Shown one piece after another: positions 14,096-26,420 of a stretch of DNA of 64,000 nucleotides. Source of the stretch: Ifrita kowaldi (Eukaryota; Chordata; Aves; Passeriformes; Cinclosomatidae); assembly GCA_013398055.1 (NCBI GenBank), contig VZRS01004068.1, forward strand, positions 147,769-211,768, written 5' to 3'. Position 1 is the stretch's first letter. Every line of letters begins with the position of its first letter. The notes under the pieces were generated by a model, which did not search any database, had not been told where the DNA came from, and was given only the letters and a program-made list of their open reading frames with translations. Position numbers and translations under genes: made by a program.

Positions 14096-14267
14096 ATCCC
14101 ATAGACATTCAACACACACATTTTTCCTCATGAGTTGTCATTCACAGAAGAAGATGGCACTAAAACATGCTGCAGAAAGCACGGAGGCCAGAAATTGTTA
14201 CACATCACTGCACAGAACGAAGAATCATTTCTAAGCAGAAGGGTAAGGAGCTGTCTGACCAACTTAC

Positions 14268-14338
14268 CTCTGAATTTTTTGGGTGGGTTGTTAAGATCAC
14301 CTGCTTCTGGCTGTACAACACACCGATCATCCACAAGG
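14268..14338 (-). CDS. ITPR1: ITPR1 coding exon 2 (residues 31-54)
   Basis: This 71-nt exon of the IP3-gated calcium-release channel of the endoplasmic reticulum is flanked by an acceptor (ATTTCTTTGCAG) and a donor (GAG|GTAAGTT). With the split Gly from the previous exon it reads GLVDDRCVVQPEAGDLNNP and then PKKFR, and it leaves one G to start the next codon (Asp in mammals). It lies in the N-terminal suppressor domain (beta-trefoil, MIR fold), which lowers IP3 affinity and couples binding to gating. In mammalian IP3R1, Leu32, Val33, Asp34, Arg36 and Arg54 are on the suppressor surface. All five are present here. The reading frame joins exactly to the exon at 18,022-18,129. Identification is very secure. 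Confidence 0.97.
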
Positions 14339-17300
14339 CTGCAAAGAAATGAGCAGTGAAGTGAGATTCCATCCCCCTGCAGCCCCTTACATCCTCACCA
14401 ACAAAACCAAAGTCGTTCACTTGCAATATTTCATCCGAGTGGCCACTTCAGCAGAAGACATTCCCCAAATGCCAACTGATGCCAGATCTTTCTAAGAAGC
14501 ATGCAGCTAATTTTTACTGTTGCCCAGAGCTATGCTCCTGGTAGGTGGGACAATAAAAAAGTCATTGCTCCTGTGTTCTGCATCGCCTTTATGTCCCCTG
14601 CTCGAGGTGCAGACAGAACAGCCCATATTCTAGGGAGGTGACAGACAGCCTCAGGACAGTTCCTGCCTCTTGGACAGATTTGAGTCACGCTGCAAATGCG
14701 TTTATATGAATAGAGAACAGGGAAATATGGCAACTGTGCAAACTGGACACTGACCCTGCCACCCCTCAAGTATCAAGAAATGGCAGGAACAGTCACTGCA
14801 GCAATAAAAATTGACTCCTGAGAGAAAAGAAGGCACAAATGTACCCTCCTGCTCACCAGCCAAACACAAGGTGAGTTGAGGGATTGAGCCAACCTCCTCC
14901 TGTTCTACCAGGAAGAGGGGGAGCTGGACAAGCGAACCCAAGAGATTCCAAGAGGGAATGCCAGGACAGAGCTTTCTGTCCCTGCAAAACCCCCACAGGG
15001 TCAGTTGAAACCCCACAGAATAAAGGGAATAGTTAAGAAGCACCTGTTCCCACTGGCCTGCCTGAGCAGCTTTGGATCAAGGTGGAACTGCACTTTTCCC
15101 AGACACCGCTTCCAAATTGGAAAACAGCACCTGTAAGACTGTAACCAAACACTTTGGGGGTTGATTTGGTCCTAAATGACTCAATCTGGGCCCTTACAAC
15201 CAATCTGTCAAAGAGGCTTTCTACACAAACGTAGAAAGTAAAACTCCAAGGTCAAAGGTTTGAGAGGTCCATTCTCATGCAGAATCAACTTGAGAAAGAC
15301 TGAGACCTAGAATATGAGAGCTGTTCCTGAGCAGAGCAGAGGCTGGTCACATGCAGGGAGCATCTTGAGACAACAATTAGAGAAAAATCAGGAAGTGCAT
15401 GGAAATCAAGAGATCAGAGAAATTAAGTGGGCTCAACAGTTCTATGCATCTAAAATTTGCATATGCAAACATTCAGAGTGAACTGCTTTTTCCCCATGGA
15501 TTTTCTCCCTGCTCAGTACTATATATACACATAGGTGCTCCAGTGTGAACAGTATTAACATTTGAGCCAAAGCACCTGCTTCTGGTGAACAAAGGGCCAA
15601 AAATATCAAGGAAATGGGTTACTCTAATCACCCCACACAGATAATCTCAGTGCAATACATCCCTCTCATCTGAGATTCAGTTGAAAGTAAAGAGGAACTT
15701 CCCAAACTAGTAAGAGAAAAATTTTACAGGGTGAGAAACACGGAAGAGGATATATTGTACACCAGAAATCATCATGATGACAGCACTGAGTTTGGGAAAC
15801 AGCAAGAGTGAGGTTCTGATTAAGCAACATGTCACAGAAGTATTAAATAGGACCATTCTCCAGAGATTTAGGACAGCATTAGAATGTAGAGGGGTGTCTG
15901 TTCCTCAACCTTCAGTAACCACATAACAAGTCATTACACATGGTTATGACATCAGACTGTCAAAACTCCACATGGTCTAGAGGACAATTACACCAAATCT
16001 TTCCTTTGCTGCTTTAATTTTCTCCAGGACAAAGACTAAATTAAATATGGGACAAAACTGATTCGATTACGAAGGCTTGTTAAGATGATAATGCATTTCA
16101 TGTTTCACATAGCAATTAGGATTTCTGGCTTAAATTAGGCTCAGAGATATGTGGCCATTGGATAATGCAGTTACCTTAAAACAGCACTAAGCAAATCAAA
16201 GAGGAGGCTTGAACACTGAGGGGTCTTTAGGCCTGCCACGAGAACATCTCATCAAGCCTAGGAAATACACGTGCTTGGGGCCTGCAATGTCCAAAAGGAC
16301 TACCCATGGTGAAAAATATCTGCTCAGCAATGCCATCAGAAGCCACAGCCACTGCACACTGTTCATCATGCACCGCATGGGATTCCACGTGACATCACAA
16401 CTTTCTACTCGCTCTGGAATTATTTACTGCCAAACTCGCTTCAGGACTGGGAAGAAAAACAATAGGCAGATGTAGAGGATAATTCACGTTGCCAGTGTTC
16501 AGCAGATAGTATTTGGCCCGTCACACAGCTGATCCAGGGCTGCAGAGTGCACGTGTCATATTTGACGAGGACCTGGGAAATTTGTCAAATACATTCGCCA
16601 AATACTATTCGACCAACCCTACTTACTACATCCCTTGCTTTTATCATACCTTCTTTCCTTTCTGGCAGCATCCCATATTTTCTTCTCTTTCCTATAATAG
16701 ATCATGGCGCATCTTCAGTGTCTGCTTCCTTCTCTGCCCCCTTATTTTCCAGAATCCTAATAGCTAGAGGACTAAACCTACAAGTTAGTTTGGAGTCACT
16801 CAGGTGAGATTCCAGCCCATCGTTTCCTGCTGAGGCACTTACCAGGGTGCTGTCTCTGTACCCTGCTTGGCAGCTCCATTTATCAGATGCATCTGGACTG
16901 CAGGCACCAAAAAATGTGCTGTGACTGTACCCACCCTGAGGCCCTTAGGGCTACTGGGAATGAGAAAGAGCAGGCTGTGTGCGTGCCCCTGGCTCGGCAC
17001 ATCCCGAGTGCCACACGCTGCTCCTGCCCTCATGCTCCTCATGCCTCAGGGAGCAGGGGCAGAGGCACTCCTGGAGCTTCTCACCCCGCAAGGGCTCCTC
17101 CCCAGGCAGCACCCAGCTCCTCTGCCAGCTCCTGGTGTTTGCAGAGGTTCCTCAGCAGGATCACACACAGCCTGGCCCTCCTCAGAGCTGCGTTCCAAAG
17201 CCGTTGCTCTGCCAGCTCTTCCTTTTCCCATGTGAAAAGCTACTTTTTTGGTTAATGGAGTAGCATTCACTGCTCCCTGCTGCAGAGCAGCTCTGCTCCA

Positions 17301-18021
17301 GAGCACCTGCTCCGTGTCCTTGTGGAAGGCAGCACAAAGGGGCTCTGTGGGAAGCACGCCAGGGGCAGGAGCCGGCACAGCACAGCTCCCACTGCAGCTC
17401 CAGAGCTCTGGCAAAGCAGAAGGGTCCAAACATGTTCTCCTTTGATGGGAGAAAACCAATTTTTTTTGCAGGAGAAACCTCAAACTAAACCTCAATTTTA
17501 AGACCAAACTAGCTGTAGTGGTGAGTTACTGGTATTCAAACCACTTGGCTTGGGAATTTGATTTTTTTTTTTTTGTTAGACATGTATCTTTTTTAAACTA
17601 CTTACATTGCCTATGCTACATCCTTTTGTGCAGTCAGCAGAGTGCACTGGGGTCTGTCCATCCCTGACTGGGGGAAGGGGCAGGGAGGGACAGGACGGGA
17701 CACACGGATGGACATGGGACAGACAACAACATGAAATCATTGGATTGTGTTCATTCCCCCTCTCCCCACACCTTCACCTGACAAGGTTCTTCCTCCCCAC
17801 CAAGGACATAAAACCACACCACAACCATTGATACACTCTCCAGCCTCCCAAAATATACCTTGCCATATTAACTTCAGGCCATTTTTAAATTTAGGGCCAA
17901 ATCTATCCATAAAGCTCCCTTGCTTTACCCAGTATTCCCTGGGATCAGGCTCAGGAGAGCAAGCTGAGCTCTGCTAGTCCTTCTTACGGTGTTTTTAATA
18001 CAAGAGAACAGCTGTTCTTAC
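14339..18021 (-). other. ITPR1: ITPR1 intron between coding exons 1 and 2
   Basis: This 3.7-kb intron is bounded by GT and AG at the two coding exons. It contains unique sequence, a 13-base T run near 17,562 and a mildly GC-richer stretch at about 16,850-17,450 with no recognisable exon. I saw no clear CR1 copy in it. Confidence 0.9.
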
Positions 18022-18129
18022 CCCAAAGTGCTAATAAATCCATTTGTTGAGCCCTCTGCATAGAGAGAACAAATATCTCCAATATGAAGGAAGCTCGACA
18101 TCTTGTCAGTCATCTCTGGCTTACTGCCC
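18022..18129 (-). CDS. ITPR1: ITPR1 exon with the start codon (residues 1-31)
   Basis: The exon is 108 nt. An acceptor (TTCTTTCTTCCAG) is followed by 16 nt of leader and then an ATG at 18,113-18,111. It encodes MTDKMSSFLHIGDICSLYAE and then GSTNGFISTL, ending with two bases of Gly31 before GTAAGAAC. This is the invariant N terminus of the type 1 IP3 receptor, the first strand of the suppressor domain. Leu30, one of the suppressor-surface residues, is encoded here. Mammals have MSDKMSS, so Thr2 is the visible difference. The chosen start is the family start, with a second in-frame Met at residue 5. The 16-nt leader has no stop in frame with the ATG, so an upstream exon could extend the protein (see 26,132-26,157). 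Confidence 0.96.
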
Positions 18130-18867
18130 CTGGAAGAAAGAATAAAGAATAAAGCTCAACATTAATCAGGCAGCATTCCTTGGTGCAGCTACACAGGAGG
18201 TTACAGCAACAGGACCCTTTGCCTTTGATTGTTCGTTTGTTTGAAAAACTGAACAAGTTCTCGCAGTGGAATTTCAGGTATCAAAGAAAACCCAGCACGC
18301 CAGAGTGCTTGCTTGGAAAAACAAATCAGGGAAAAACAAGCAGCTACTGGCATCCCATTCCATGTGGGACTGTTTCACAGGCAGGCATTCATCCCAGAGG
18401 AGCCTGCATTTCAGTCCAGCTGTACCAGCCCATTCCATCCCACCTGCCAGAGGGACAGGGGACTGCTTCAGTTTAAGGCATATTTGTACCTAAATCACAT
18501 TTCTTTGCCAGAATTAAAGGTAGGTTTAAGTATCCTTTAAAGGTTCTCCTTTGTGCTGGAATGGTGCTCCTGAGAAATTCAAAATATTGACCCCATTTAT
18601 GGCAACATTGTTTGGTCATGTCAAAATCTTGACACGACACCAGCACCTCCTGCTTACACCTGCAGGCCCAAAACCAGAATCAGGTGAAGAGCCACTCAGT
18701 ATGCCTGACAACAGATTCTGCACGTAAAAACATAAAGATTAAGATTTTTCAAAGTCAAACGCTTTATCAGGAAGCCAAATCCCTGTGAAATCAGGAATAC
18801 TTCAATCCTGGGTTTAAAATAGATGGCTTAAATGTAACACTGAGGAGACAGACACGGAGCGTTGCCA

Positions 18868-18893
18868 ACTTCCACTGTATAAAGAACTTTATT
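18868..18893 (-). terminator. Polyadenylation signal on the minus strand
   Basis: Read on the minus strand, AATAAA (18,893-18,888) is followed about 15-20 bases later by a plausible cleavage position and then a GT-rich stretch (CTCCGTGTCTGTCTCC). That is the standard arrangement of a polyadenylation site. It lies in the ITPR1 sense direction upstream of the first coding exon, so use of it would give a short 5' transcript. It could also be the end of an unrecognised nested transcript. There is no expression evidence in the sequence. Confidence 0.4.
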
Positions 18894-19579
18894 TTCTCTA
18901 CAGCCCCAAGTCCAAATGACACAGGACCCACTTGTCATTTAAATAAATACAGAAAAAAGTGAGTTTCAATCAGTCACAGCAACAAAGAGACAACATGAGC
19001 CCAGATAAAAAACCCACCTGAACAGACTTTCAAAGCCATCTTTTCCAAGCCCATTTACTGGTTTCCTGGAGATCCTCCCAAGCCCTGCTTTTTGATCACC
19101 AAGTTCAAAAGGCTCAACCAGCTCCTGTGCTGGAGGTTTCAAACAGCAGGAGCACCAAGCTGCTGCTCCTGGCAAGCTGTGAGCCCTGCCAGCCAACACT
19201 GCCCAGGGCCACGCTCCCACAGGTAAGGGAAAAGAACTCCAAACACTTCCACCCTCTCTCCCCATCACACCCCAAGAGGTTCTAAATGGTCTAAGAGCAG
19301 AACAACTGAGCAGCAGGGAAATTCTGCTTATTCTAGAGCACAGCCCTGACTGTACAGGGATAAACACCCCCTTTCCCTGGACACTGCCTTGTTTACCAAA
19401 AGCATAAGGACCAGGTTGTTAAGCAAGGTTGGGGCTCAAGAAGGACAAATCCACAGAGATCTCAAAGGCAATGTCTGCAGCTATGAAAGGGCAATAAAAA
19501 CCTGAAGTTACACTTTTCTTCCAAAAAGCTCCAACCAGCTCTCCCTCCTCACTCCCAAAGGGTCTGTGCAGCTGGGAGT

Positions 19580-19597
19580 AACAACAACAACAACAAC
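19580..19597. repeat. (CAA)6 microsatellite
   Basis: Six perfect ACA/CAA triplets lie in the ITPR1 intron with no other feature attached. Confidence 0.95.
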
Positions 19598-22009
19598 TTT
19601 CGGTATTAGTAAGTCAAAGCACATCCTAGACATTCTGTCCCTGTAAATCTGTGTCATTGGTACAATTGGAAACGAGTTCAGGAAAACCAGGAGGTAACAG
19701 GCCAAGCTGGGATGCAGGTAAAGGGGTCTCAGCTCCTCTGGAACCAAATCTGGGTGCACACAAAACCAGCCCCTTTGGCTCCAGGTTGCTTGTTAAATGC
19801 CAAGTCCTTCAGCCCCTGCATGTTACACAGCCTGTTCCCACTCTTTCTTGATAAGTGGACAGAAAAACACTGCTACCTATTTTAAGATAAATGCCACGAA
19901 ACATGCAGAAATGTGCAGAGTGACTGAATTAGCAGCACTGGAAATGTAACTTTCCCCATTTCCTGACTTGGATGTTAAACTACCAACTTCAGACTAAATA
20001 ACTTTTCATCCCTCAAAATTAAGGTCAGCCCTGAATTAATGCAGCCCAAAGCAAAAGCTGTCAAAGCCAACAAAAACCACAGATACTTCCAAATTAACCC
20101 TTTCTACAATGGCATTAAGGTTTCCTTTCCAGGCCCTCAGGGGGATTACTTTTTCCTTTGGAAGAGGCAGATGTCCACCACAGCTGTTCCCAAGGGAATG
20201 TGAAGGTCAAGATTATTGACTTCCATTAGAAATTTTTTCTTGGGTGGGGGGGGGAAATCTCAGACCATTGCCCAAAACCAGGCCTAGGGACAGACAAGCA
20301 AATTCCTGCATCACTTTTCAGGATACAGCCTCAATTTTCTCACATTTTCTTCACTGAGGAAGACCCCAACATACCATGATACTGTAACCCTGACATATCA
20401 CAACAGTGCAACCCCCTAAAAAAAGCTCTTCTGCCATTTATTGACAATTCCACTGATAAAATGTTTATCAACTTCACCCATAGCCATCCCAGAGTTCTGG
20501 ATAACAGAAAGGCCGTGTGAAGCCTCAGAGAACTGAACCGCTGCGCTCTTCACCAGGTCCCTCTCAGAATTTCTGGGCAAGCCTGCAAAGCCATCACTCC
20601 AGAGCTGGGTTTGGGGTGCAGCCTGCAATCCCAGCCTCTCCTGCCCCCAGCCAGGAGAGCTCTGCTCCTCACACCTCCTGCTGCCACCAGCTCTGCTGCA
20701 GCTGGGCCTCCCAAAGGGCTGACCTGGCCACAATAACCTTGTTTCCCAAGGCTTAGGCAAGGATTAACCATCACCTCAGTCCTCACTCCCCCTTCTCCTG
20801 TGTTTCTGAATGCTGTTTTAACACCCATCAGTGTGATGCCATCTGCAACACACCAGGAGATGCTCCATCACCTCGGGAAGCAGGGAGCCAATTCCCACTG
20901 GGGTGAGCCTCTCATAAAATCCTGATTTATCCCAAGGCTTCCCCACAGCCAAAATGAACACTGTCTACATCTATTCTTTAAGAGCCAAACAGCCCAAGGC
21001 AGACCCCTGACGCTTCTCCTTAGAAACGCTGCTGCTCAGCTGGGCCAGGGCTCAGGAACAGGCTGGGCTGGCAGATGGACAGAGGGGCTCAGTGACCCCA
21101 CAGGCCTCCTCCCCATGCACAGGGGAACAGAATCATGGCCACACTGATGCAGCTTCAAAGCTTTTTACAGTCTCCTCACAAGGGACTAACGAAATTACTC
21201 CAGTTATTGGCACCAAGCACTAAGTCATCAGCCACCTCAAATGTAATATTTTCTACCTTTGGCAACTGGGAAACATGAAGCACAAAGTAGAACTGGAAAG
21301 TTTTCAAGAGCAAAGTTCCCCAGTACCCAGTTTGAGAACCTTTTTCTAAAAGATGCTGTCAACAACAGCTGACCACACTAATCCTCCCAAAATCAGACCT
21401 CTGTGGGGGTCATTTTGGACTATTTTCTTCAGCAGGACAAGCCAGAAGCGGAGGCAGTAAAAATCTGTCAGCCTTGGCACATTTATCCCGAGTTCCCAGC
21501 CCAGGGAGACCACAGGGACTGAGGAGAACAGGTTTGCTCCTGGATTCATCACCCAGAGCATCCAGCTGTGGAGGGGACACTTCCCTCCATGAGGCACTGA
21601 CCACAGACAGGAGATGACCATCAGGAGTCCCTGGAAGTGCAGGACAGGAGGATTCTCACACCCTGCCTGCACCTGGCTCTCACATGTACAGCACAATCAC
21701 ACTGCTCAAAAAGCAATTGTGCTCCATAGACAAATACAACCATTCCCCACTATTTATTTATTTTAGATATGCCAGTGCCAAGAGCAATTGATTTATACTA
21801 GACGAGGGGACGGCCTTAAGAGAGGATTTGCAGCTATTCTGTCATAATCCCAGTTTTAATGGCACTCTCCCAGCCCTGCAAGAGCGGAGTCCTGCAGGAA
21901 ATTCATCCTGTTCCAGCTGAAACACAGCAGTGTTACCCAGGGAGCACTGTCCTCCTCTTCCCCTTAAACACTGCAGGAAAACAAGATTCCCTCTAGGTAA
22001 ACTCACTTT

Positions 22010-22031
22010 AAAAAAAAAAAAAAAAAAAAAA
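22010..22031. repeat. Poly(A) run of 22 bases
   Basis: There are twenty-two consecutive A on the plus strand. No retrogene body was recognised next to it, so it is recorded as a homopolymer only. Confidence 0.95.
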
Positions 22032-25000
22032 TCAAAGATGAAGCACTGATAAGCATGGCAATATCCAGCAAAAATGAAGTCAAGTTTCTCCAAACAGCTT
22101 CACTCAGGTAGCAGCAATGTTGCCAGCAGCAAGCCAAGCTTCAAAAATAATGTTCTTTTCCCACTAAGCTGAAGGTTCTAATTTTAACAGGCAGAAGGAC
22201 TTGCCAGACTACAAAAGAAACGTGAACTAAAAGTGGACTGTACATTCAGAAGTTAACTATATCTGCCCATAGACATCAAAAAATTCCTGAGAGATGAACA
22301 CATCCTACAGTATTTTTTTTAAGCCCTGAAAGCCTGAACTTTTATAATTATGTTGGTGACAATTGCCTCATGTCGATATAAAAGTTACTGTCTGAGTATG
22401 TTTTGTATCCAGTTTATCTGCACAGGAAAATAAAATCAAGTCTCTGTTTAAGAACCTGACTAAGGATAAATAAACAAACATAGAAATCTGATGAATTTCA
22501 TGTGAATTTCAAGAAACTGACCCACGAGTTATTTTGCCAGTCTATAGCTTTACTCTGTGCGGCTGGATCCCGCATTCGTTAAATCCAGGCAGAGAATTAA
22601 ACCCAGGAAAACCTGCTGTCCAGCTCAGGAGTTTCAGGAGTTTCCCCTCCTGGCAGGGTGAGCACAAATCTGCACCACAGCATCACGAGTTTGATGTTCT
22701 GACTGAACAGAAAGTGACACAACTCCGGGGTCCAGTTCTGATTATTTGTTACTACAGATTATCTCGTGTTTATCTTCAGAACCAGCTGCTTTTCCCATAG
22801 CAAAAGGGACCGAACAGAACCAGTTCTGAAGCGAAGAAAGGGTTTGTACAAACCCTTGACCACAGTTTGTCCCCAAACCCAAGGAGAAGCTCTGCAGACC
22901 CAGAGCGGCTCCCACCAGCTCTCAGGACTCAGTTGTATTTTAAGGCACAAGCAGAGCATAAACTCAGCCTAATGGCCTTGAATAAGCCAGGATAAGCTTA
23001 ATAGAGTCCCTGAAATTCAACCCTTTTTCTCATGAAAACACATTTCATAGCAGCAGCTAAAGCAGGATTAACAGTGAAAACACTGCGAAATCAAACTGAG
23101 TGCTCAGTACCAAATACCTTAATGAGACTGCTGCCGTTTGAAACTCTCAGAACGGGAAATGCAAATGCTTTGTAAACATTGCAGGATAATTTCTCCCGTC
23201 ACTCATCTCACCCCCGGTGCTGTTAGGAAAAGCAGGTTTCAAGAGCGATGCTGGAAGTTTGCTTTCCTTGAAGAGCCGAGTCAAGGCCCCTTTTGAAGTC
23301 CCTCCTCACGGGGACTGCTTGTGACAACATCCCTGCACTGTGTCACTCCTCATCTCAAGCGTTTGCAAAAAGGCTTTTTCAAAGAATCCAAAGCTATTTC
23401 CCTGATTTCATGTCTCACACGTCTGCTTTGTGTGGGATTTTAATTCTTTACCCTGCGACTGCAAATCCTATTTGTAAAATAAACAAGCCCAAATGTGTCT
23501 TATTGCCAACTGTGATTCCCAGCAACTGGGATACAAATTACTGTATCTTTCTAACATGGTTCTAAGGATATTTGTTTAGAGCAAAAAAAAGCTCCTTGCT
23601 GTGCCCTGCAGTCCCAGGATGCACTCAGGTCTCTCCAGGCAGATTTTCACTGTGTTTTAGTGCTCAATTCAATAAACACTGACAATTTTATGTGTACTGG
23701 TACCAAAACTGGAGCAGCACTTTATCAAAGTCTTTTTCCCTATCTTAGTTGTTTAATAATAGAATCTCAAACTGTACTTAAGTGTTTCAACTTCATTACT
23801 GCCGACAGGAAACTCCAGAGTGAAAGTTTAATTTTGTTTCACTTTTTGACAGAAACAAGACCAGAGTTTAAGGGAAGAGAGACAACAAAGAAGCAAACAC
23901 AGAGAACTGCTTAAAGGCATAAGCAGAATCATCCAGAAATTAACAGATCTGAGAATCCCCAAGACCAGGTAAGTCTTAAGTTTGAATTAAATGTAATCAG
24001 GTCATTAATATTGGTAAATTAGGCCAAGCAGGTTAACATTTTTTACATGCAACCAAACCCTATATTACAGTGAAAGCCCAGTGCTTAAATAACCTGGTAA
24101 ATCCAAATTTTACAAGCTTACTTGGCTGAAAATTTGGCCCTACAGACTAACCAAAATTTCATGTGTTTTTTTTGACAACTCCCACAGGGCATTTATTCTG
24201 TATCTATTTTCACAGGTGCAGCTAACTTGAAAATCTGAACCCAAACCTGATGTTTCTCACTCTTATTTCAGCTAGAAAAAGGAAGGTTTCCTCCCTGAGG
24301 AGGCCGAGAAAGATTCCTAAGAATCCCATTAAAGCAGCCGAAGAAGGGAGGAAGTGCTTTATTTAAAAGATCACCCAGTGAATAATCACTGTGCTGGGGC
24401 TGAGGACAGAGCTCCGTCATCTGCCAAGCTTCTGACTTAGCAAATCTAAAAGGAGCCCTTTGCACTCGCCAGGGAAAGGCAAATAAAGGGATTTTGGGCT
24501 ATGGAGCAGCCCGTGTGCTGAACACCAGGACCCTCACACATCTGCAGTGGGACACAGCTCAGGGACAGCGCTGGGAGGGCTCAGCACCGCTCATTTTATG
24601 CACATGGAGTTCCATTTCAGAGATTACACATTAAAAAAAAACCAAACTATCAGTGCAGTGCATTTATCTACCAGAGGATCTTGTTTTCCCTTCAGCTGCA
24701 ACCTTTCATGTCCAGGAGGCTGCTATCTGCCACACATGGGCGGCTGATGAACCGTTAGATTAAGGAGGAGAAATGCACTTTCTCAGACAAAGTATTTTTC
24801 CTCCTGACGCTTCAAACGCAGCAGGCTTTCCTCCAATTTCCAGGCTGAGCAGGCAAGATGGAGGCTGGGGAAGAGGGGAAGGAGGGAGCAGCACAGCACC
24901 GTGACTTTCTCAAGGACATGCAGCAGGTCAGACTCGGAGCCCAGATCCGAATCCAGGTCTCCTGAATCCCCATCCACCAGCCCACACTCCCCTCTGCTCC

Positions 25001-25919
25001 CAGGAGGGAGATCAGTCTCACTGCACATCTAATCAAGAACATGCTTCCCCTTTCTCTAAAAATAAGTAGGAAGAGGAGTGTAAATTCACACAGCAAGATG
25101 ATGGCCAAGTTAATTACGTTCTATTCATACTATGTGCCACTTCACAGATAAATAGATTTTTTTTATCATATCAGTGACAAACTTATTCAGGAGTTACTAT
25201 TTCATAGGTGCAACAGCAGTTTAAGAAAACAGATAAAGTAACTCATTTTGGTAACTTTAACCTCAATAAAACCTCAGCACAGGAAAGCAAACATGCACAA
25301 TGTCCTTTTCTCCTTAGAAACGGCACCTGCATTGGGGTTTTTTTTAATTATTTTTCCAGTGCAACCAGACAAGCTAGTTACAGAAAATTCAGGTAAGAAG
25401 CATAGAAGTTACACTCTGACAGCAATCCCTTACACAGCAGCCACTGACTGAGGTAAGAAACACAACTGACAGGTCCTATTGACAGGCATCTGCAGACAGC
25501 TGGAAAAAGAAAATCTATTAGATACACACTGTCAGGGGAAAAATATCATTTTTTTGTTCCAAACCAAGTACAACCTGACAGCATCTTTTTAACCCCATTA
25601 AAAGTAAGGAGCACTTACTGAAGCTGATACTTCCTGAAGTCCATCCTTGCTGACTCCAGCCCTGCTGGGAGGAGGCAGCCTGGACGTCAGCCTCTGGACG
25701 AGGCCCCTATGAGCACACAATGTTTTCCAGCATATTTCTATCAGGAGAGACCTGGAACACGCCAAAAGGACCAGGACAACCAATGTCACGGGGAAAGAGA
25801 GCAAGCTTGGTTTATTACACCAACTGGAGTTTGGCCAAGGAGCAAGGATGGCCAGGGAAGAAGAGGGTACAGAACAGACCCAAAGTCACTTTGCGTGGCC
25901 AGGTCCCTACTGAGGGCTC

Positions 25920-26420
25920 ACCGCAGCAGGGGCCGGTTCCTGCACCCCGCTCCCCACACCAACCCACCACGCTCCCTTCCTCGCACTCCTTGGCAAACAC
26001 AACACTCCCCACATCCAGCAGTGCAGCTCCCTCGCCTGTCCCCTGACCAGCCCCCATCCCCTGCAGCTGCTCCGTCCCTCTGTCCCACTGCCCAGCGCCT
26101 TCCCCTCCCTGTCCCCGCTCCGGTACCGCACCTCGGCGGAGGCTCCCTCTCCTCCATGGTGGTGCTGCTGTCGGTCTCCAGGGCTGGGCTTTGCAGGGCG
26201 TCCCCCGGCACGCTCGGGTCCCCGCTGGCAGCGAAGCCAACGCTTCTCTCCCGCTAGCAAGCCCCTGCAGGCTCTGAGGGCTCGTCCGTGCAGGACCCTC
26301 CCGTGGGTGTGCTCGCCGCTCGTCCCTCCCGGACACCTCCGCAGGCTCCCGGCTCTCTGGATAAACCCTCAGCGCCCGGGACAACCAGCCCAAGAGGAGG
26401 AGCCACTGCCAGCACATGAT
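25920..26420 (-). promoter_or_regulatory. ITPR1: Secondary GC/CpG-rich island inside the ITPR1 5' region
   Basis: A roughly 500-bp stretch that is much richer in G, C and CpG than its surroundings lies in the intron upstream of the ITPR1 start codon. It is densest between about 26,090 and 26,370. It contains an ATG in strong initiation context and a splice donor on the minus strand. It could be an alternative promoter with first exon or the neighbourhood of a second non-coding exon. No clear polypyrimidine-AG acceptor was found upstream of the ATG, which favours a first exon. Confidence 0.5.
26132..26157 (-). CDS. ITPR1: Candidate alternative ITPR1 5' exon with in-frame ATG
   Basis: On the minus strand CACCACCATGGAGG gives an ATG with purine at -3 and G at +4. 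Eight codons (MEEREPPP) and two bases follow before a donor AG|GTGCGG. Joined to the acceptor at 18,129, the leader of the known start exon is read through without a stop as R-G-S-K-P-E and continues into the normal MTDKMSS start. The result would be an ITPR1 protein longer by 14 residues. The sequence, splice sites and frame are seen directly. That the exon is used is inference. It may simply be an untranslated exon whose ATG is in frame by chance. A second possible donor lies five bases further on. Confidence 0.4.

Larger units (their letters stand above)
1..14267 (-). other. ITPR1: ITPR1 intron after coding exon 2 (left part)
   Basis: This stretch follows the splice donor of ITPR1 coding exon 2 and contains no further exon I can recognise. 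I looked on the minus strand for the next part of the suppressor domain (the segment after residue 54) and did not find it, so that exon should lie left of position 1. In mammals the corresponding intron is very long. The contents are unique AT-rich sequence, three CR1 fragments (one duplicated at a gap), a solo LTR and one single-N gap. Many short open frames occur in all six frames with no recognisable domain, as expected of intron. Confidence 0.75.
18130..26131 (-). other. ITPR1: ITPR1 5' intron, 18.1-26.1 kb
   Basis: This is 8 kb of intron between the candidate upstream exon at 26.1 kb and the start-codon exon. I see unique sequence, a strong minus-strand polyadenylation-like site near 18.89 kb, a CAA microsatellite and a 22-base A run. 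I recognise no coding exon on either strand. Confidence 0.75.

Noticed and set aside
1..14267. Third ITPR1 coding exon (segment after residue 54) in the left part
   Set aside because: I searched the minus strand for the conserved continuation and found none. The exon probably lies outside the window.
22010..22031. Poly(A) run as the tail of a retrocopy
   Set aside because: No coding remnant or target duplication was recognised beside it.
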